From positions 2,758,326 through 2,822,325 of the forward strand of contig NC_060971.1 in the NCBI RefSeq assembly GCF_910589235.1: a stretch of DNA of 64,000 nucleotides. Reading direction: 5' to 3'. The position numbers were made by a program, and so were the translations under genes. Position 1 is the stretch's first letter. Every line of letters begins with the position of its first letter. The notes below the pieces were generated by a model. It was not told the origin of the DNA. It did no database searches and worked only from the letters and a program-made list of their open reading frames with translations. Positions 39,209-53,213 of the stretch are shown here, piece after piece. This DNA is from Vespa crabro (taxonomy: Eukaryota > Arthropoda > Insecta > Hymenoptera > Vespidae).

Positions 39209-42200
39209 TCATACTGGATTTGACTGACTAGATGTTGTTCTACACTGTGCTTCAAGTGACCTGAGTTTTTCAAGCCTGTGCATTGGATCCAGTAGACTTT
39301 TTTCTTCTATTTCAGGAGTTGTAGTAGATTCTATATATAGTTAACACATCGATGCGGTATTTGATTTAGATTTAAAATAAAATTAACACTGTCTTGAGTC
39401 GATCAAGCGTAGAACGTATGATTTATTTATATTGGATTACTAATTAATTTTTATAGATAACCTGTATTGTAATGATTCATTCTTGGTATAACTCCTTGAT
39501 TTCGTCGTGCCTGATCAATTTCTCGTAATCCTTGTTCTATAAAATCCTGGAAGAACTGATGTGACTTAACTAAGAAAGGTTGAACATCTGCGTCAGGATA
39601 TTGAAGTTTAAAATCATAAAGTTGCATTAAACCCTACAAAATATTAAATACAGATGGTTTAACAAAAGTTGCAAATTGAGATCATATAATAATTTAAATA
39701 ACAAGAAATGCAATGCCAAACCTCTTGCATGTGTTCTTTTGATCCAATTTTTTTAAAGATTTCTGCCAATTGTTGATGAGTAGATTTTGATAAATGTTTT
39801 TGCATCTTCGCTGTATTATTGCTTTTTGACATTGGTCTTGACGCAGTGTTTATTTCATCTGGTTTAAATGTCTATAAAATATATAAGTTCAATAATTTAC
39901 AAAATTATCTTTTAATATTATATTAAATAGCAATCATTTATACTTACAGCAATTAATCTTATTAAATAAGAATGTAATTCAGATTCATTTGTGTTATTTA
40001 TTTTTGTCAGATGAGTGAGTATTGTGCTTCCCTTAACACGTGTCATACTGTGAAGAACTGTTTTTATCGTTCTTAATGGAGTATCAGACCAACGCTTCTT
40101 CCACCAAGTAGTTGGATAATCCTATAAATATAAATTCATATAATCTTCTTGTGTACAAGAAATATTATAAATACAAAATACAGTAAACGAACCTTCAAAA
40201 ATTTATGAACTTCTAAAAGAATAGTATCATAATCCAAATCTGCTGCCCAATTTGGGAATGTTTTCACAATTTTCCACAAACATTTCATCACCAATTCTTC
40301 ATATTTGGGAGGAGCGTTTGATTCAGCACACGCATGAAGTAGTTCTATTAATACACTAAAATATAAATAATGTAAATAACATTTGTTCTCTATAAAGTCA
40401 TATTTATGTGCACCATAAAGATTATTTCTATAATATTACATTTGATATAACTTACCATATAATTGTTGTGTGATTTGAATTATCGATTATTTTAACAACT
40501 ATATTATTTACCACTCTGATATATGCTTCTGCTTCTTGTAAACGTTCTAATTTACATTCTGCCAGTAAAGTAATCATTTGTTCAACAAGTTCTTTTAAAT
40601 GTATCAGTGGAACATTTTTAGCAAGTATTCCAGTATCATAAAACTAAAAAAAAATTGACAATATTTAACATTACACTATAAATATATTTTATTATAAAAA
40701 TAAAATACTTAATGTTCTTATCTCTTACCGTAAGTATCACCATAAAGGTATTTCTAAATCCTTTAGATACATCTGCACTTCCTTGATGTAAAGGATATGT
40801 TTGTAAAAATTTTAACTGCATATTCACTGAACTAATAAATTTATCTTCTCTCGATTGTAATAAACAAGCTTTGTGTGATCTTAGTAACTGCAAACAAATA
40901 AGAAGAAATTATATTATGTTAGAAATTAAATTATAACACTATTTTTATATTATACTAACATTGTCAATACTATTCATTGATTGTATTGCTGTAGGTAAAT
41001 CGAGACTAGCCATTGCAAGTATAGTACGTTCAACATTATCTTCTTTGGAATTAGATGGTCCTTCGGGTAATACTGTTGCTGATTTTGGTACCAACAATTT
41101 TGGAGGTGATATTGGTATCATTCTATAATACATTATAAATAAATAAATAAATAATATTGTATCATTTACACATTATAACCAAATTTACTTACTGAGTTTT
41201 ATGAGGATTAAGATTAATTGGTTCATCGATATCAGATATAGTAGTATCCTGAAGAACAGGATTCCTAAATTTTACTGGAGCAATCGATTCAATTTTTTGT
41301 AGAAAATCCATGTCCAATCCAAATGGTCCAATTGCTTCTGTTTGTCCTATTGGAATTGGATTCCTATAAACATGTCAATATATTAAAATATCTGCAATGA
41401 ACTTTATAAAAATAATAAATTTCAATTCAAACTTGATACAAATATTTGATACCAAATAATCATAATTACAAAGTACTACTATTAAATAATAGTGAATGTA
41501 TGTTTTTTTTTATACTATTTCATACTACATTTAAAATTATATCTTTTGTTATTTTCCATTATACTGAATTAATATTCTATAAGTAATTAAACTATTAATG
41601 TGTTAAGTACAATATTTGTATGTATATCATTTAGTGCAAAATAATAGAAAGTTATATAAATTAATGATTCATTCTTACAAAACATAACAGGATTTTTTTT
41701 TATAATTTATATAATACCAATTTATCTTACTTTTTTTTTTTATAATAGAATGATATTTACATGACATGCAGATTACACAAAGCTATTATTAAATGATAGC
41801 TCAATATTATTAATAACGAAGTATTAATAAATAGAAAAAGAATTTATGATATTATTATTACTTTCTACTCATTCAAAAAGTAAAATAAAACATAAAAGGG
41901 AAAAAGTAAAAAAAAAAATTTTGTACATTACAGGAATTTTATAGCAAACATTTAGCCCAACACCATAATATTTCATACTGAAAGTAAAAAAAGAAGTTAT
42001 TAAGAATCACAAACATGTTAACATCATCTTGATCATTTTTAGGAGGTAGATGAGTATCTTGATTAAGTTCCTTCTTTATTTCACAAGTTGACTGCACAAC
42101 TATACAGCGTTCCTTTGATTGTTCAGTATCAATTTCTGCTTTTTCGGCTGTTATAACTTTCGTCCTGCAAGATTGTTATAAAGCAAGCACATGCGAACAT

Positions 42201-45200
42201 AAATAAATTAATAAAGGCAATATTATGGGCTGAAAGATATTTGATATAATATTTTTAATTATAAAGAAAAAAAAAAAAAAAAACAGATATTTTATCTCTT
42301 TTCGCGTATACCACCATAATATTGTTTGTATGAAGATAATAAACAATATATACATTCAGTTTTAAATATTGAAGCATGCTAAGGCTTTTCGCACTTTCTG
42401 AAAGCACGTATACAATAGACAGAAATCTAATGAAATAGAGGATGTAAATAAAAATGATTTAGTAGTGTATTATTTAAACTTACAGATTATTAGTCATTTC
42501 ATCTTCTTCATCCTCTTGTTCTGGAATTTCTTCATTTTCTTCTTTATAGTCACTTTCTACATCTTCCGTCAGTGGAACAGTGTCCGTAATTGTAGGTACA
42601 ATTCTGGTAGAAGATGCTGATTTTACGGGGCGATTTTTTGCTGCCCTTTTGATACGTTCATCCAATAATGATTGATCCTTTTCTGATATCTATGTTAAAT
42701 GAATATTATAAAAATAATATTTTTAAATAAGAATGATGAATGATTAGATTAAAAACTTAAAATTTTATTTGAATAACTTACCTGACCAACTAGTTTAGTT
42801 ATTTTTTCACCTTCAAGAAAATATGCTTGTACGATACAATTTAAAGCAGCATTGCGAACAGAATTATCACGATCTGCTATTTGTTTAGCAACTTCTTTTA
42901 ATGCTGCTGCCGGAGATGGTTGACATACACTAACTCCATAATTTTCTATAAGTGACCCTAATTGATCTAAACATCCTGAAAATTATTTCTTTGATTAATA
43001 AAAAAAAAAAATTGCGATTTTTTTTATTCTACTTTGTTAAAAAATGTAAATTCATATTTTCATTAAAATGTTATGAGTACCTGTTCTTTGACGAGCATTC
43101 TTTGATTTTAGGCCTTCCATTACATATGAAAATAACTTGCTGACAGGATATACAAGTGCTATTTGTTTAAATAATGCGCGCACGCCATTACGCACAGCGT
43201 CTTTCGGATCTCCTATCTAAAAAAGAAAAGAAAAAAACAAAAAAAAAAATATTCATCTTATTATCTCATTTATTATATTATATATAAAATGATTCTTAAT
43301 AATGAAATACATTAAAGTTTGGTGATATACCTTAATAATAAGATATGGAATAAATGATGCGGCTTCATTTTCTAACATGTGATACTGATCATCTATCAAT
43401 AAATTAAAAACAGTTTGCAAATAATCCAAACCCTTTAATAACACAGAAGGATTAGTATCAAAGAATCTCAAAGTCAACCACTTAAGAATAAGATCAAGAT
43501 TTGAAACTAATGCTTTACTGTTGCCAGGAATATCCTAAAAAATAAAATAATATATTTACAATGTAAAATCTTTAAATAATTGCACAAGTATTTTCATTAA
43601 AATATTCACCTCTGTTAATGATTCAATAGCTTTTAAATGATATCGAAAATCAGAATGAAACATATTCGTCATTAAAGTTTTGTTCACATTTGCCGCAGTC
43701 ATAAGTTCTTTAAGTAGTTCCACAAATTCTTCCCTTGGTGTTGTGAAATTCCATTTTAAAACTTTCAATTTTTGTTCATCGATGACTCGTTGATGTTTTA
43801 GATTGTTAGTTACTAGCAAAGGACTGTTATCAACATCTTCATCCTTTTTACGAGCACTTCCTGGTTTGGATGATGCTCCTCCCTATAATATTAATGATAT
43901 CAATTATTTAAGAAATGAATAAATTAATTATCACAAATATGAAAAGTATTCAATAAATCAAAAATAAATAAACCTTTGGTTTGACCACTGCTTTAGCAAT
44001 TTTTGCAGCACCTCCACTTTTCACGGTTTTTTGTATATTTTCATCTGATAATTGTTTCTTAGATAAAGGTTTTATAGGTAAATTAGGTCGAGATTTATCT
44101 AGAGCAGCGAGTACAACTGTTCTTGAGCCAGGCTGTAATTAATAATTTTAAATAATTTGATTATCGTTGTATGCGAAATATACAAAATAACTTTTCTTTG
44201 ATTAATATTATTACTTTTATACGCAACCGATATAAACTTTTATTATATACATTTTATTAGAAAAATTATTTTCAAACATAAATTTATAATTTTCCAATGT
44301 AATTTATACCTTTAATTTTTCTGTATTTCTAGCCATTGCTTCATAGGAAAGATGAATCATGAATCCAAGTACAGCTTCTTGAGCATTTTTTCTTACATCA
44401 GAATTTCTATCTTCTAAATTATTGTATAAATGAGGTATACAAACAAGAAGTTCTTCTTTTGGTATTTGTTTTACAGGAACTAAAGAAAAAAGAGAAAGAA
44501 AACAGGAATTGAGATATTTGATATAACAAAATATAACATTATCATTATTAAAAAATAAATGCTTACTTAATGGTAACTTTTGGGACAACCAATTCCACAA
44601 TTCAGCTCTTAGTGTTGGCGATCCAGATTTTAGAGCATCTCCTATAATTTCTCCATCAAAGAATTCTTTGTAACCGCATTGTTCTCCCCATGTATCGATA
44701 CATGAAATTGCAGCAGTTCTTATCCAAACCTAAAATACATTTTTGTAAAATATAAAAAAAACATCATTCAAATTATTATAAATTAATAAAACTTATTATA
44801 AAAATACACTAACCTTACTATCTCCAAGACATTGTATGAAACCAGGTAATAAAATTCTTAAATGTTGTTTTGCTGATGTACCTAATGACATGGCTAACGT
44901 TTGGCATATACCTAAAGTTGATTGTGCAATTTTACTATTACTATCGACTAATCGCAATGCTAATCCTTGTGGTAAATCTCCAATAGAGCCCTTTATATAT
45001 TTTGATTCATTCAATATAGCACTTATTTTTTGTAATCCTTCATTTCGTACCTATTTTTAAAAATATAAAGATAATTATAAATATTTTTTATAATCAATTG
45101 TCATAATCAATAGAACAAAGTCTTAAATTTACCTTCCAATTCTTATCAGACAATTCACTAAGAAGACTTTCTGTAATTTGACTGCTAATGTCAATCCGTG

Positions 45201-46432
45201 GAATTAAGTCATTTATATTTTGGTCATTATTTTCAACTTTTTCATTAATCTCAGTTTCATCAGCATCGTCACTTTTAATTTTCTTATTTTTTACACCTCG
45301 TATAGGTACAGGTGGATTTTCTCCATTATGCTAAAATATGAAGTGAAAATAAAGTATAATTTAGGTCGTGTTAATAATTATATATAACATGCATTTAATA
45401 GTATATAATCTTTAAATTATATTTACTTTTTCGCATTCTTGTTCAATTTGTTGTTTGAGAGATGGTTTTTCATTGTCAAAAAATGTTAGCAGTTGTCTTC
45501 CCATATATAAATATAAAGTGCCGATTAATGTTATAGCAGCAGTACGTACACCAGGATTAGTTGCTGCTACTGCTTTCTTTATATTTTCTATTAAAGATTT
45601 GACATTAATTCTGTAACATAAATATAATATATATTATAAAATATATAAACATAAAATTATCTTCAAAGTATTAGATTAATACGTACGTGCAGCCAAATTC
45701 CATAAGACCCCTACTTAACCAAAGCAATGTTTCTTGTTGAACTTTGGGATTTTTTTGATTAAATGCAAAAGCAAGTATTTCATTTGCTACATATTCAAAA
45801 CTAGTAGCACTCGCTATCGATAAAAGTGTCTCAGATGCAATTGGACTATTTTTTGCATCTCCTAATTTTTCTGTTATATCTATAATGCAATATCCAGAAA
45901 CAGTGCTGAAAATATAATAATAATAATAATAATAATAATAAAATAATATATACACATTACAGTTCAATATTAATATGAAAGATATAAATTATATAACACG
46001 ATTATACAAACCATGAAAATGGATAATTTTCTGCCAAAGTTTTTATAATCTCCAATCTGTGTTTAAGGACTTGAAAGTTCATATCTTTAAGGCCAGATTT
46101 CTTTGCCAATGTTCTTACAATGACTTGTGTAGATACATCCGTTGATTCCATATCCTTTACAATCTATAAAAAAAAAAAAAAAAATAAAAGTATAAATATT
46201 TTATAAAATATTTTTTTATTATCTTTTAAAATTTCAGATAAGAAAAAAATATTATTTGTAGTACCTGAGAAAGTTGTTCAACAGCAGACAATCGAGTTTT
46301 CCAATTACTATCTACAAGTCCCGAAATTACTTCACTTGGTAATATTTGTGAAGCCATTTCCTCTATTTCTTCAGCACTGTAATCCTTTTCTACTTTCACA
46401 TTTGAAGATTTCTTAGAAGCTATAATAACAAT

Positions 46433-46475
<43 letters not shown>

Positions 46476-49075
46476 TATGTAATATATATACACTCGCGTA
46501 CACGCAAGTACGTGTGTGTATTATATGTTTAGAAAAGAATGTTTATCTTAGATATTAAATTCACCTAAATTTGTTGAAGAAGAAGCGATTGGTTTTCTTG
46601 ATAAACCTTGTTTAGTCGTATTAGTATTCGACCTTTTCATTAGTTTTGTTTCATTTTCTTTTGGTTTCGTATTTTGCTCGACTTTAGCTGGTGCTGTTTT
46701 GGGCCTAGGCTTTGAAGACTTTGGTGCAGGTGGAAGTTTAACTATTATAACAACCTTTTCTGCACATTCTTTGATCTGAAATATAACAGAAAAAATTATA
46801 AATATTATTAAAAATTTTCTTTTTGTTTCTTTCAATAATTGATCAAATAAATAAGCAATGATACTATTAAAGTATGTACCTTAGTCATTTTTAAATTATC
46901 TATGTCTGTCAAAAATGGCATCATTGCTTTTTCTCCAACTAATTTCATCGCTGTTGCAATTGCTTCTGCTGAATTATCCCTAACAGTAGGATCTGAAAAT
47001 AACAAAATATATCATTTGTAAAGAAATATTTTAGATTATTTTTATATAAAAGTTCAATGGGCATAAATATATTAAGTTAATAAATTAAGTATACCTGGTT
47101 CATTCAATGTTTTTAAAAGAGTCGTTGTATATGCCTTTAATAACTTTTTATTTAAGCTCGGTGAAGGAGTACGAGCAAAACATCTTGCTAAATAGGCAGC
47201 AGTTTCTGCTTTTACTGCAGGATTTTTATTTTCTAACGCAGCAAGTGTATCTTCCAGTATAAGATCGATTGTTATCTAATACATACGGATTTAATATTTT
47301 CAATCATTCACAATAAGAAATAATAAATATAAATACTTACACTAAGAAAAATTGCATCTGCAGCTTCTCGAAGAGCTTGTACAACATTTTGTTTCTTTTC
47401 GCGAAATTTTTCCAAAATAGCTGCCAAACACGATGTTGCATAAGATTGAAATCGTTTTCTCAAACCTGTGGCTAAACCAGTCAAACATTTTCCTGCTAAT
47501 GCAACGACCAATACATTTGTATCTTTGGATATTACCTATAAATAAATAAATATTGTTATTGCTCCTTAGGAATAATAATTATTATGACGTTTAATCAAAA
47601 AATAATATTGAAATTATTAAAATATACATACCTTTTTCAATGCTTTTACTACTTCTCCATAGTCACCATTTTCTAATCTTGGATTTGATACAAGTTTTTC
47701 TAAAGCCTCTAAGGCTTCTTTTCTCTCTTGCCATTTCTTAGCTTCTAACTTTTCATAAAAGTCTTTAGGTAATTTAGAAAGTATGTCAACAGGTTCTAGT
47801 AATTCATATGGATCTATGTCTGGTGCTACGTCTCTGTCAATTTCTTCTTTCTCACCTGTAAAAATTATCCATCTTGTACATTAACTTGATAAAATTCAAA
47901 ATAAATGAACAGATTACCTTCACTATCATCACCCATTATTGGATCGCTAACACATGTTGTTTTTGGTTTTTGTGATTTTAAGTAACGTTTAGGTATAGCT
48001 TTTTCATTTCCTAAATTATTAAATTCTGTCTCTAATTCTGTAATGTGTACTGGTTTTAAAGTATTCAATTGTTGCTTCAATGGAATACCTATCCATCTGT
48101 ATTGTTATTTTATACAAACATATTAACATATAAAAATTATAAAAGAATACATAAAATATTAAAAACTATTAATTTTTCTACATACCTGTACATTTCAATG
48201 ACCAATGCTTTACCTTCTTCTCTAACCATTTTATCTCTATCTTCTAAAAAACTAGGTATCTTTTTTATTAGAGGCTTGACATTAATAACTTTTGATCCAA
48301 ATTCACTGTCGGATATAAAATTTAACTAAATGTTAAACATCTATCATAGATGTTATGCAACAATATTTTTGACTTTTAATTTAATTTTTAATTTTACCTT
48401 AGACTAAGAGTCAAAGCAGCAATACATGCAGATACAATTTTTGGATTTTTTGCCTCTGTTCCTTTCAGTAATTCTTCTTGTACTGTTTCATGTTTTTCTA
48501 TTTCTATATACATTAATGTTATTTGCACTGCTAAATCTTTCGTTTTAGCTTTAGGTGCAGCAATACATTTAGTCACTATACCATTCATAACTTCACCAAC
48601 CGTTCTAAAAATATATGATATAATATAAAAATAGAAGGAATAAATGATCGTTTAAAATGACAATGAATCTTTCATTACATTATCATAAAATTATTTTTAT
48701 TTTGCAAAATATTTATAACTTACTTTCCTGCAACAGCCGCATTTTCTACAAAAGCTAACACTGCCTCTAAGCCTTTCTCTTGTGCCGCAGCATTACTATC
48801 CAATACAAACTTTTTAACAAAGCCTAAAAATTTATTCCATTCTGGAGATTTTTCATCGTCTATGCATTGAAATGTTTTCACACATTCTTCATATCCATGT
48901 AATCTTGCTCTCCATGACTATAAACAAGAAAAATTAAAAGAAAAAAAAAAAAAAAAGAAACAAATAAATATATTGTTTATATCAATATATTAATAAAAAT
49001 AAATATTAGTATTAATACCTTATGTACACAACGCTCTTCTAATGGCAATTTTACATACTCCGTATCTTGCTCCAT
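39209..49075 (-). CDS. msps: Mini spindles / CKAP5 / XMAP215 microtubule polymerase
   Basis: Microtubule plus-end polymerase acting at centrosomes, spindles and growing ends; its TOG domains bind tubulin. Thirty-four coding exons in phase from ATG 49075 to TGA 39209; 1980 aa (human about 2030). Start MEQDTEYVKLPLEERCVHKSW matches the family. TOG1 occupies exons 1-5, and further TOG arrays follow, separated by basic linkers (exon 10, PKSSKPRPKTAPAK; exon 15; exons 19-20). Conserved blocks include WQERKEALEALEKL (exon 6), WKTRLSAVEQL (exon 11) and LRAELWNWL (exon 17). The acidic segment of exon 24 and Pro-rich exons 26-27 precede the conserved C-terminal domain with LLDPMHRLEKLRS-type residues in exon 34. 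An acceptor (AATCAG) sits ten bases before the ATG, implying a leader exon upstream. The exon 25 donor (GTTTGT, 42014) is weak. Confidence 0.95.
45923..45943. repeat. (TAA)n microsatellite in msps intron
   Basis: Short TAA trinucleotide run in the intron between msps exons 12 and 13. A (TA)n run of about 35 bp lies in another intron at 46436-46470. Neither touches an exon. Confidence 0.8.
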
Positions 49076-51405
49076 ATTTTGGGACCTGATTAATTATAAT
49101 ATCAATTATGATAATTTCAACATGAATACTTAAGATATATATTCATCTTTACAACTAATGACTAATAGATGTACTATATATATATCATATTGCTTAGTAG
49201 TCTTTTCAATAAGGATTCTTCCTTGCATCACGCAGTAGCGAAATATAACGTAGTCACGTGATCATTCGCGCGACCGCAATAAGGAGGTGCATTACTGTAC
49301 GTCAGGAAAAAAAAAATGTCAGCATTTTACTAATAAATTATTATTAGATTAATCCTTATGTAATTTATTAAGAGGGGAAAAAAAAAGAACAATTTTTTCA
49401 GAATCGATTAAAATTTTAACCTATGAAACGATTATGATATATGATATTAACCTATCATATGAATTCAAAGATGGTCATTTGAAAAAATTCATTTTCCAAC
49501 AATTCTCTGAACAAATATGATTTTCAATTAATTATTATCATTTTATAATGGTCATACTTAATAAAAATCCAATGCTTGTTTGTAAATTGAGAATATTTAA
49601 TTTGAAAATGGCGCTAAAAAATATATCCATACAATGGATACTAAAAAGATAATACAAAGCATAGATGGAAGGGATTATCATAAACTGAAATCGTTATGCC
49701 TTTTGTTCGGCAAATTTTTATTGAATATTTTTCCTTTTGTTTGACTTTTAGTAACTGAATGACTACGTTCTATTGTAAAGAAATCGTATGTTTTCTTTGC
49801 AATTTTTATGAATGTATATGTATATCAAATAATCGATCTGCTCAGTACAGTAGTTAGGGCAGGGAGAACAAGAGGGTTTCTCTTTTACATATGTTGTATG
49901 CATGTATATCTGTTCGAGAATTCTTATAGTCGCATTTGAAACTAACAATTTTTTAGTATAATAATATCATAATATATATACGAAGTTATATTACGTTAGA
50001 CTCTAAGAATAAGAATCGACATGAATGAAAAAAAAAAGGTTAAGGAAGAAGAACCAAGTAACACATGTAATTAAGGTTATACTTTTATCATAATATTAAT
50101 TGGTATAAAACATGCTGCACCAATGTACTATTTGCATCGATTGTTTATAAATAAAGAACTATTACGTTTTTTTCTTACTTTAAAATAATTACAGGATATT
50201 AGGAGCTTTTGCATTACATTTTAAATATAAGTTTCAAATGTAAAGAGATGCAAGTATATCATAATAGTTATATATTTAAAATGGAAACTGTGTAAATGTA
50301 TAAAAAGAATGATAAATGGTTATAATAAAGTTAGGATATAAAGAAATTCAAGATTCGATATTGTCTCTAGCTTGCACGGTAATAATTTTTATTTGCATTA
50401 TATTTAACTTGTTCTAAATGAATTTCTGTAATATAAACATTTAGATAATACTTGTTTTAAAACCAATCATTATATAAAATCCCCATTCTGTATAAGTTAT
50501 ACATTTTGAAATATGATACTGCATATATAACAAAAGTTAATAAACAAATGAATTTTTCCAAAACTTTCAAATATATTTTGCTTTATGAGATAGATATGTC
50601 CAAAGAATGATTTTTCAATGAATATATCTTTTGTATCCTATTAATATAATATAAGAAGTCTTTTCTAATAAATATTTGCAAAAGTAGCATTTAGTATAAA
50701 GTAGAAAAATGCAATAAAAATATATGAAATAAAAATGAGAGAATATTACTCATATTTCTAAGATGATGATTGAATACATAATCTATATAAACAAATAGAA
50801 ATAAGATCAGTTAAAGATATTAAAAAATACATTTATTAAATGCTACATATAGTTACAAATGGTAAATGAATCAGGCCTAACTAAAAATGAAGTATTTTTT
50901 ATTAAAACCTATTATAACATAAGAAATAATAAATAATTCTTAATTTTTGTCTTCGTACGTATTGATTAATTTCTTTTATTTTATATTAAATGTTACGTTT
51001 GTTAGTATTTATTTCAAGTGACTCCTATATATTTATGACATATAAAATATATTTTCATAATGAAAATTACCTTCTAAATGTATCTATCTTAACAAACAAT
51101 ATATGTCTAAAAATTCTTAAATAATTGCTTTGTTTTGCGTCTCATTGAGAAATTTAAATATCTACATTGTAATTAATCATAAAAAAGAGATATTCTTATT
51201 TTACAATGTAGATGAATTATTATTTGTTCATATACATACAACAATATAAAAAAAATCAATGAACATAAGATCATATTTTATTTTGGAGATATTCAAAAAT
51301 TTGATATTAAGTTGAAAATAGAAAGATAATTATAGATAAAATTAAATGGAACAATGTTGTAAATTAATATCAAGTATGTTCGAATATTGAAGGGATAAAT
51401 TTGAA

Positions 51406-51445
<40 letters not shown>

Positions 51446-51587
51446 ATTAATATCACAATTGCAAGACAATGTTTTTACGTTGTACATACACGTTGACGAC
51501 ATTTTATAACGTAAAAATATTTGTATGAAAGAGTCTTAGAAGACGTAATGAATGATATAAACCGTTGCTCTGTAAGTGGTACTCACC
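49076..51587 (-). other. Probable msps leader intron and surrounding non-coding DNA
   Basis: Acceptor AATCAG ends at 49086, just upstream of the msps ATG. The nearest good minus-strand donor with an exon-like upstream is AAAAG/GTGAGT at 51586-51587. The ~2.5 kb between is AT-rich, with a T/A homopolymer at 51412-51442 and no conserved coding sequence on either strand. A CACGTG E-box lies at 49255-49260. Confidence 0.4.
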
Positions 51588-51700
51588 TTTTGAGAAGACG
51601 TTAAAAAAAGGTCCCTTCACAGAGCTCGTTAGATTCTTCAATGAAATCGTTTTGTATTTCCTTATATAGCCTGTTTTAAACGAATTGTTAATAGAAAGGA
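51588..51700 (-). promoter_or_regulatory. Candidate msps 5' UTR exon and promoter
   Basis: Minus-strand segment less AT-rich than its surroundings, ending in AAAAG followed by GTGAGT. It contains no long frame. The pairing with the acceptor at 49086 is by position only. An upstream less AT-rich island continues to about 51960. Confidence 0.35.
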
Positions 51701-53213
51701 AATATTAATGATTACGTTAGTTTGATGATTTCTATAAAGGCTTGATAGCCACTAGACATGTAACAGTCAATTTTCAAACATACGTGATTCTACCTTTAAC
51801 CGTCAAACGTGAATGCAAACAAAAAGATTGCTTGCGATACTTTCCACACAACAAATTGTAGAATCTCATCAATCTAGTTGGTTAGTCGTAATCCCAATAG
51901 ATGGCATTAAAGTGATCCGCCATAGACGTAGCGAAATGATCATATTCTTTTCACTTTTAATTATTACATCTGTAACTTGTTATTGATTATCTTTTTATTA
52001 AACCAATTACAATCAAAAATATTGCAATATAAAATATAAATATTTGTTAGTTATCAATAACAAAGAAAAAGTAATAATATCAAAAAAAAAATAATATAAA
52101 ATAATACATACATGATAGTTGACTCTTTTCAACATTTTAATAAAAGATAGAGAATGTGTAGAAAATATAATAAATTTTAATTTTTCTTTTTTTTTTTTTT
52201 TTATCCTATTTCGTGGATAAAAAAAGCACTGTTATATTTTATTCTTACTTGTAATGGCTTTGATCAAAATCTTGAAATTTTAAGTTATTTCAATTGCCAT
52301 GATGTAATACAAATGAATTTTCTTCTAATCTATAATTGATAGAATCATTTCACTATATTATATATATAATTAATAACATAGGAAATAGTGAAAAATTTTT
52401 AATAAAATAAGAGTAATTTCATGTTATTGCGATTCTAGACCATTTGCATTTGTAAATATATTATTTTTTCTTTTCTTTTCTCATTTTCTTTAAACATTTA
52501 ATTTTTTTTAAATGTGTATATATATATATGTATTAAATGATCTGATAATTAACGTCATTTAATTTCTCTTTCATTTTTATTACATATTTCATTATAATAT
52601 TTTGATTGGCAAATAAATTAATAGCTTTTACTTAAATATTGTACATTGTTCGTAAATAATATACAAACATAATGCAGTGTTAACAATCACAAAATATTCA
52701 TTTTTCAACCTAACTTGAATTGATTTAAATAATAACTAAAGAATTAACGACATTTTTACAAATTTAATATTGTTAATAGAAAATATTCAATTTTTTGTTG
52801 TTTTTGTACTTATATAAATAAGAATCGATAAAAAAGTTCCAAAGAAAAAAAAATAAAAAAAAAAAAAAAAGAAAAGTACGAAAATATACTTTGATCAGTC
52901 ATCATGGAATTTGACATGTAAATAACAATAATAGTAATAATTGATAATTTCGTATATGTGCCTCATGCAATCAAAATATTTTTAAATACATTTTTGTTCT
53001 TCCTTTTTTTTTTTTCTTTCTTTTTTTTTTCTATTGAATAATAACCTCATCTTACAATATAAACCAAATTTTTTTCTTTTTTGCATTTTAAAGATTTTTT
53101 TTTTTTTTTTTTAACAAAATTAATAATATTTATCGAGATTCAAAATATTTCAATATATACATTACTAATCTTTTAAATAATCTCCCGATATTTTCGATAA
53201 GATATTTATTATT
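51701..53213. other. Intergenic, AT-rich with homopolymer runs
   Basis: Poly(T)/poly(A) tracts near 52185-52202, 52846-52871, 52997-53030 and 53094-53112. It probably includes the 3' UTR of the unrecognised gene to the right. Nothing else seen. Confidence 0.5.
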
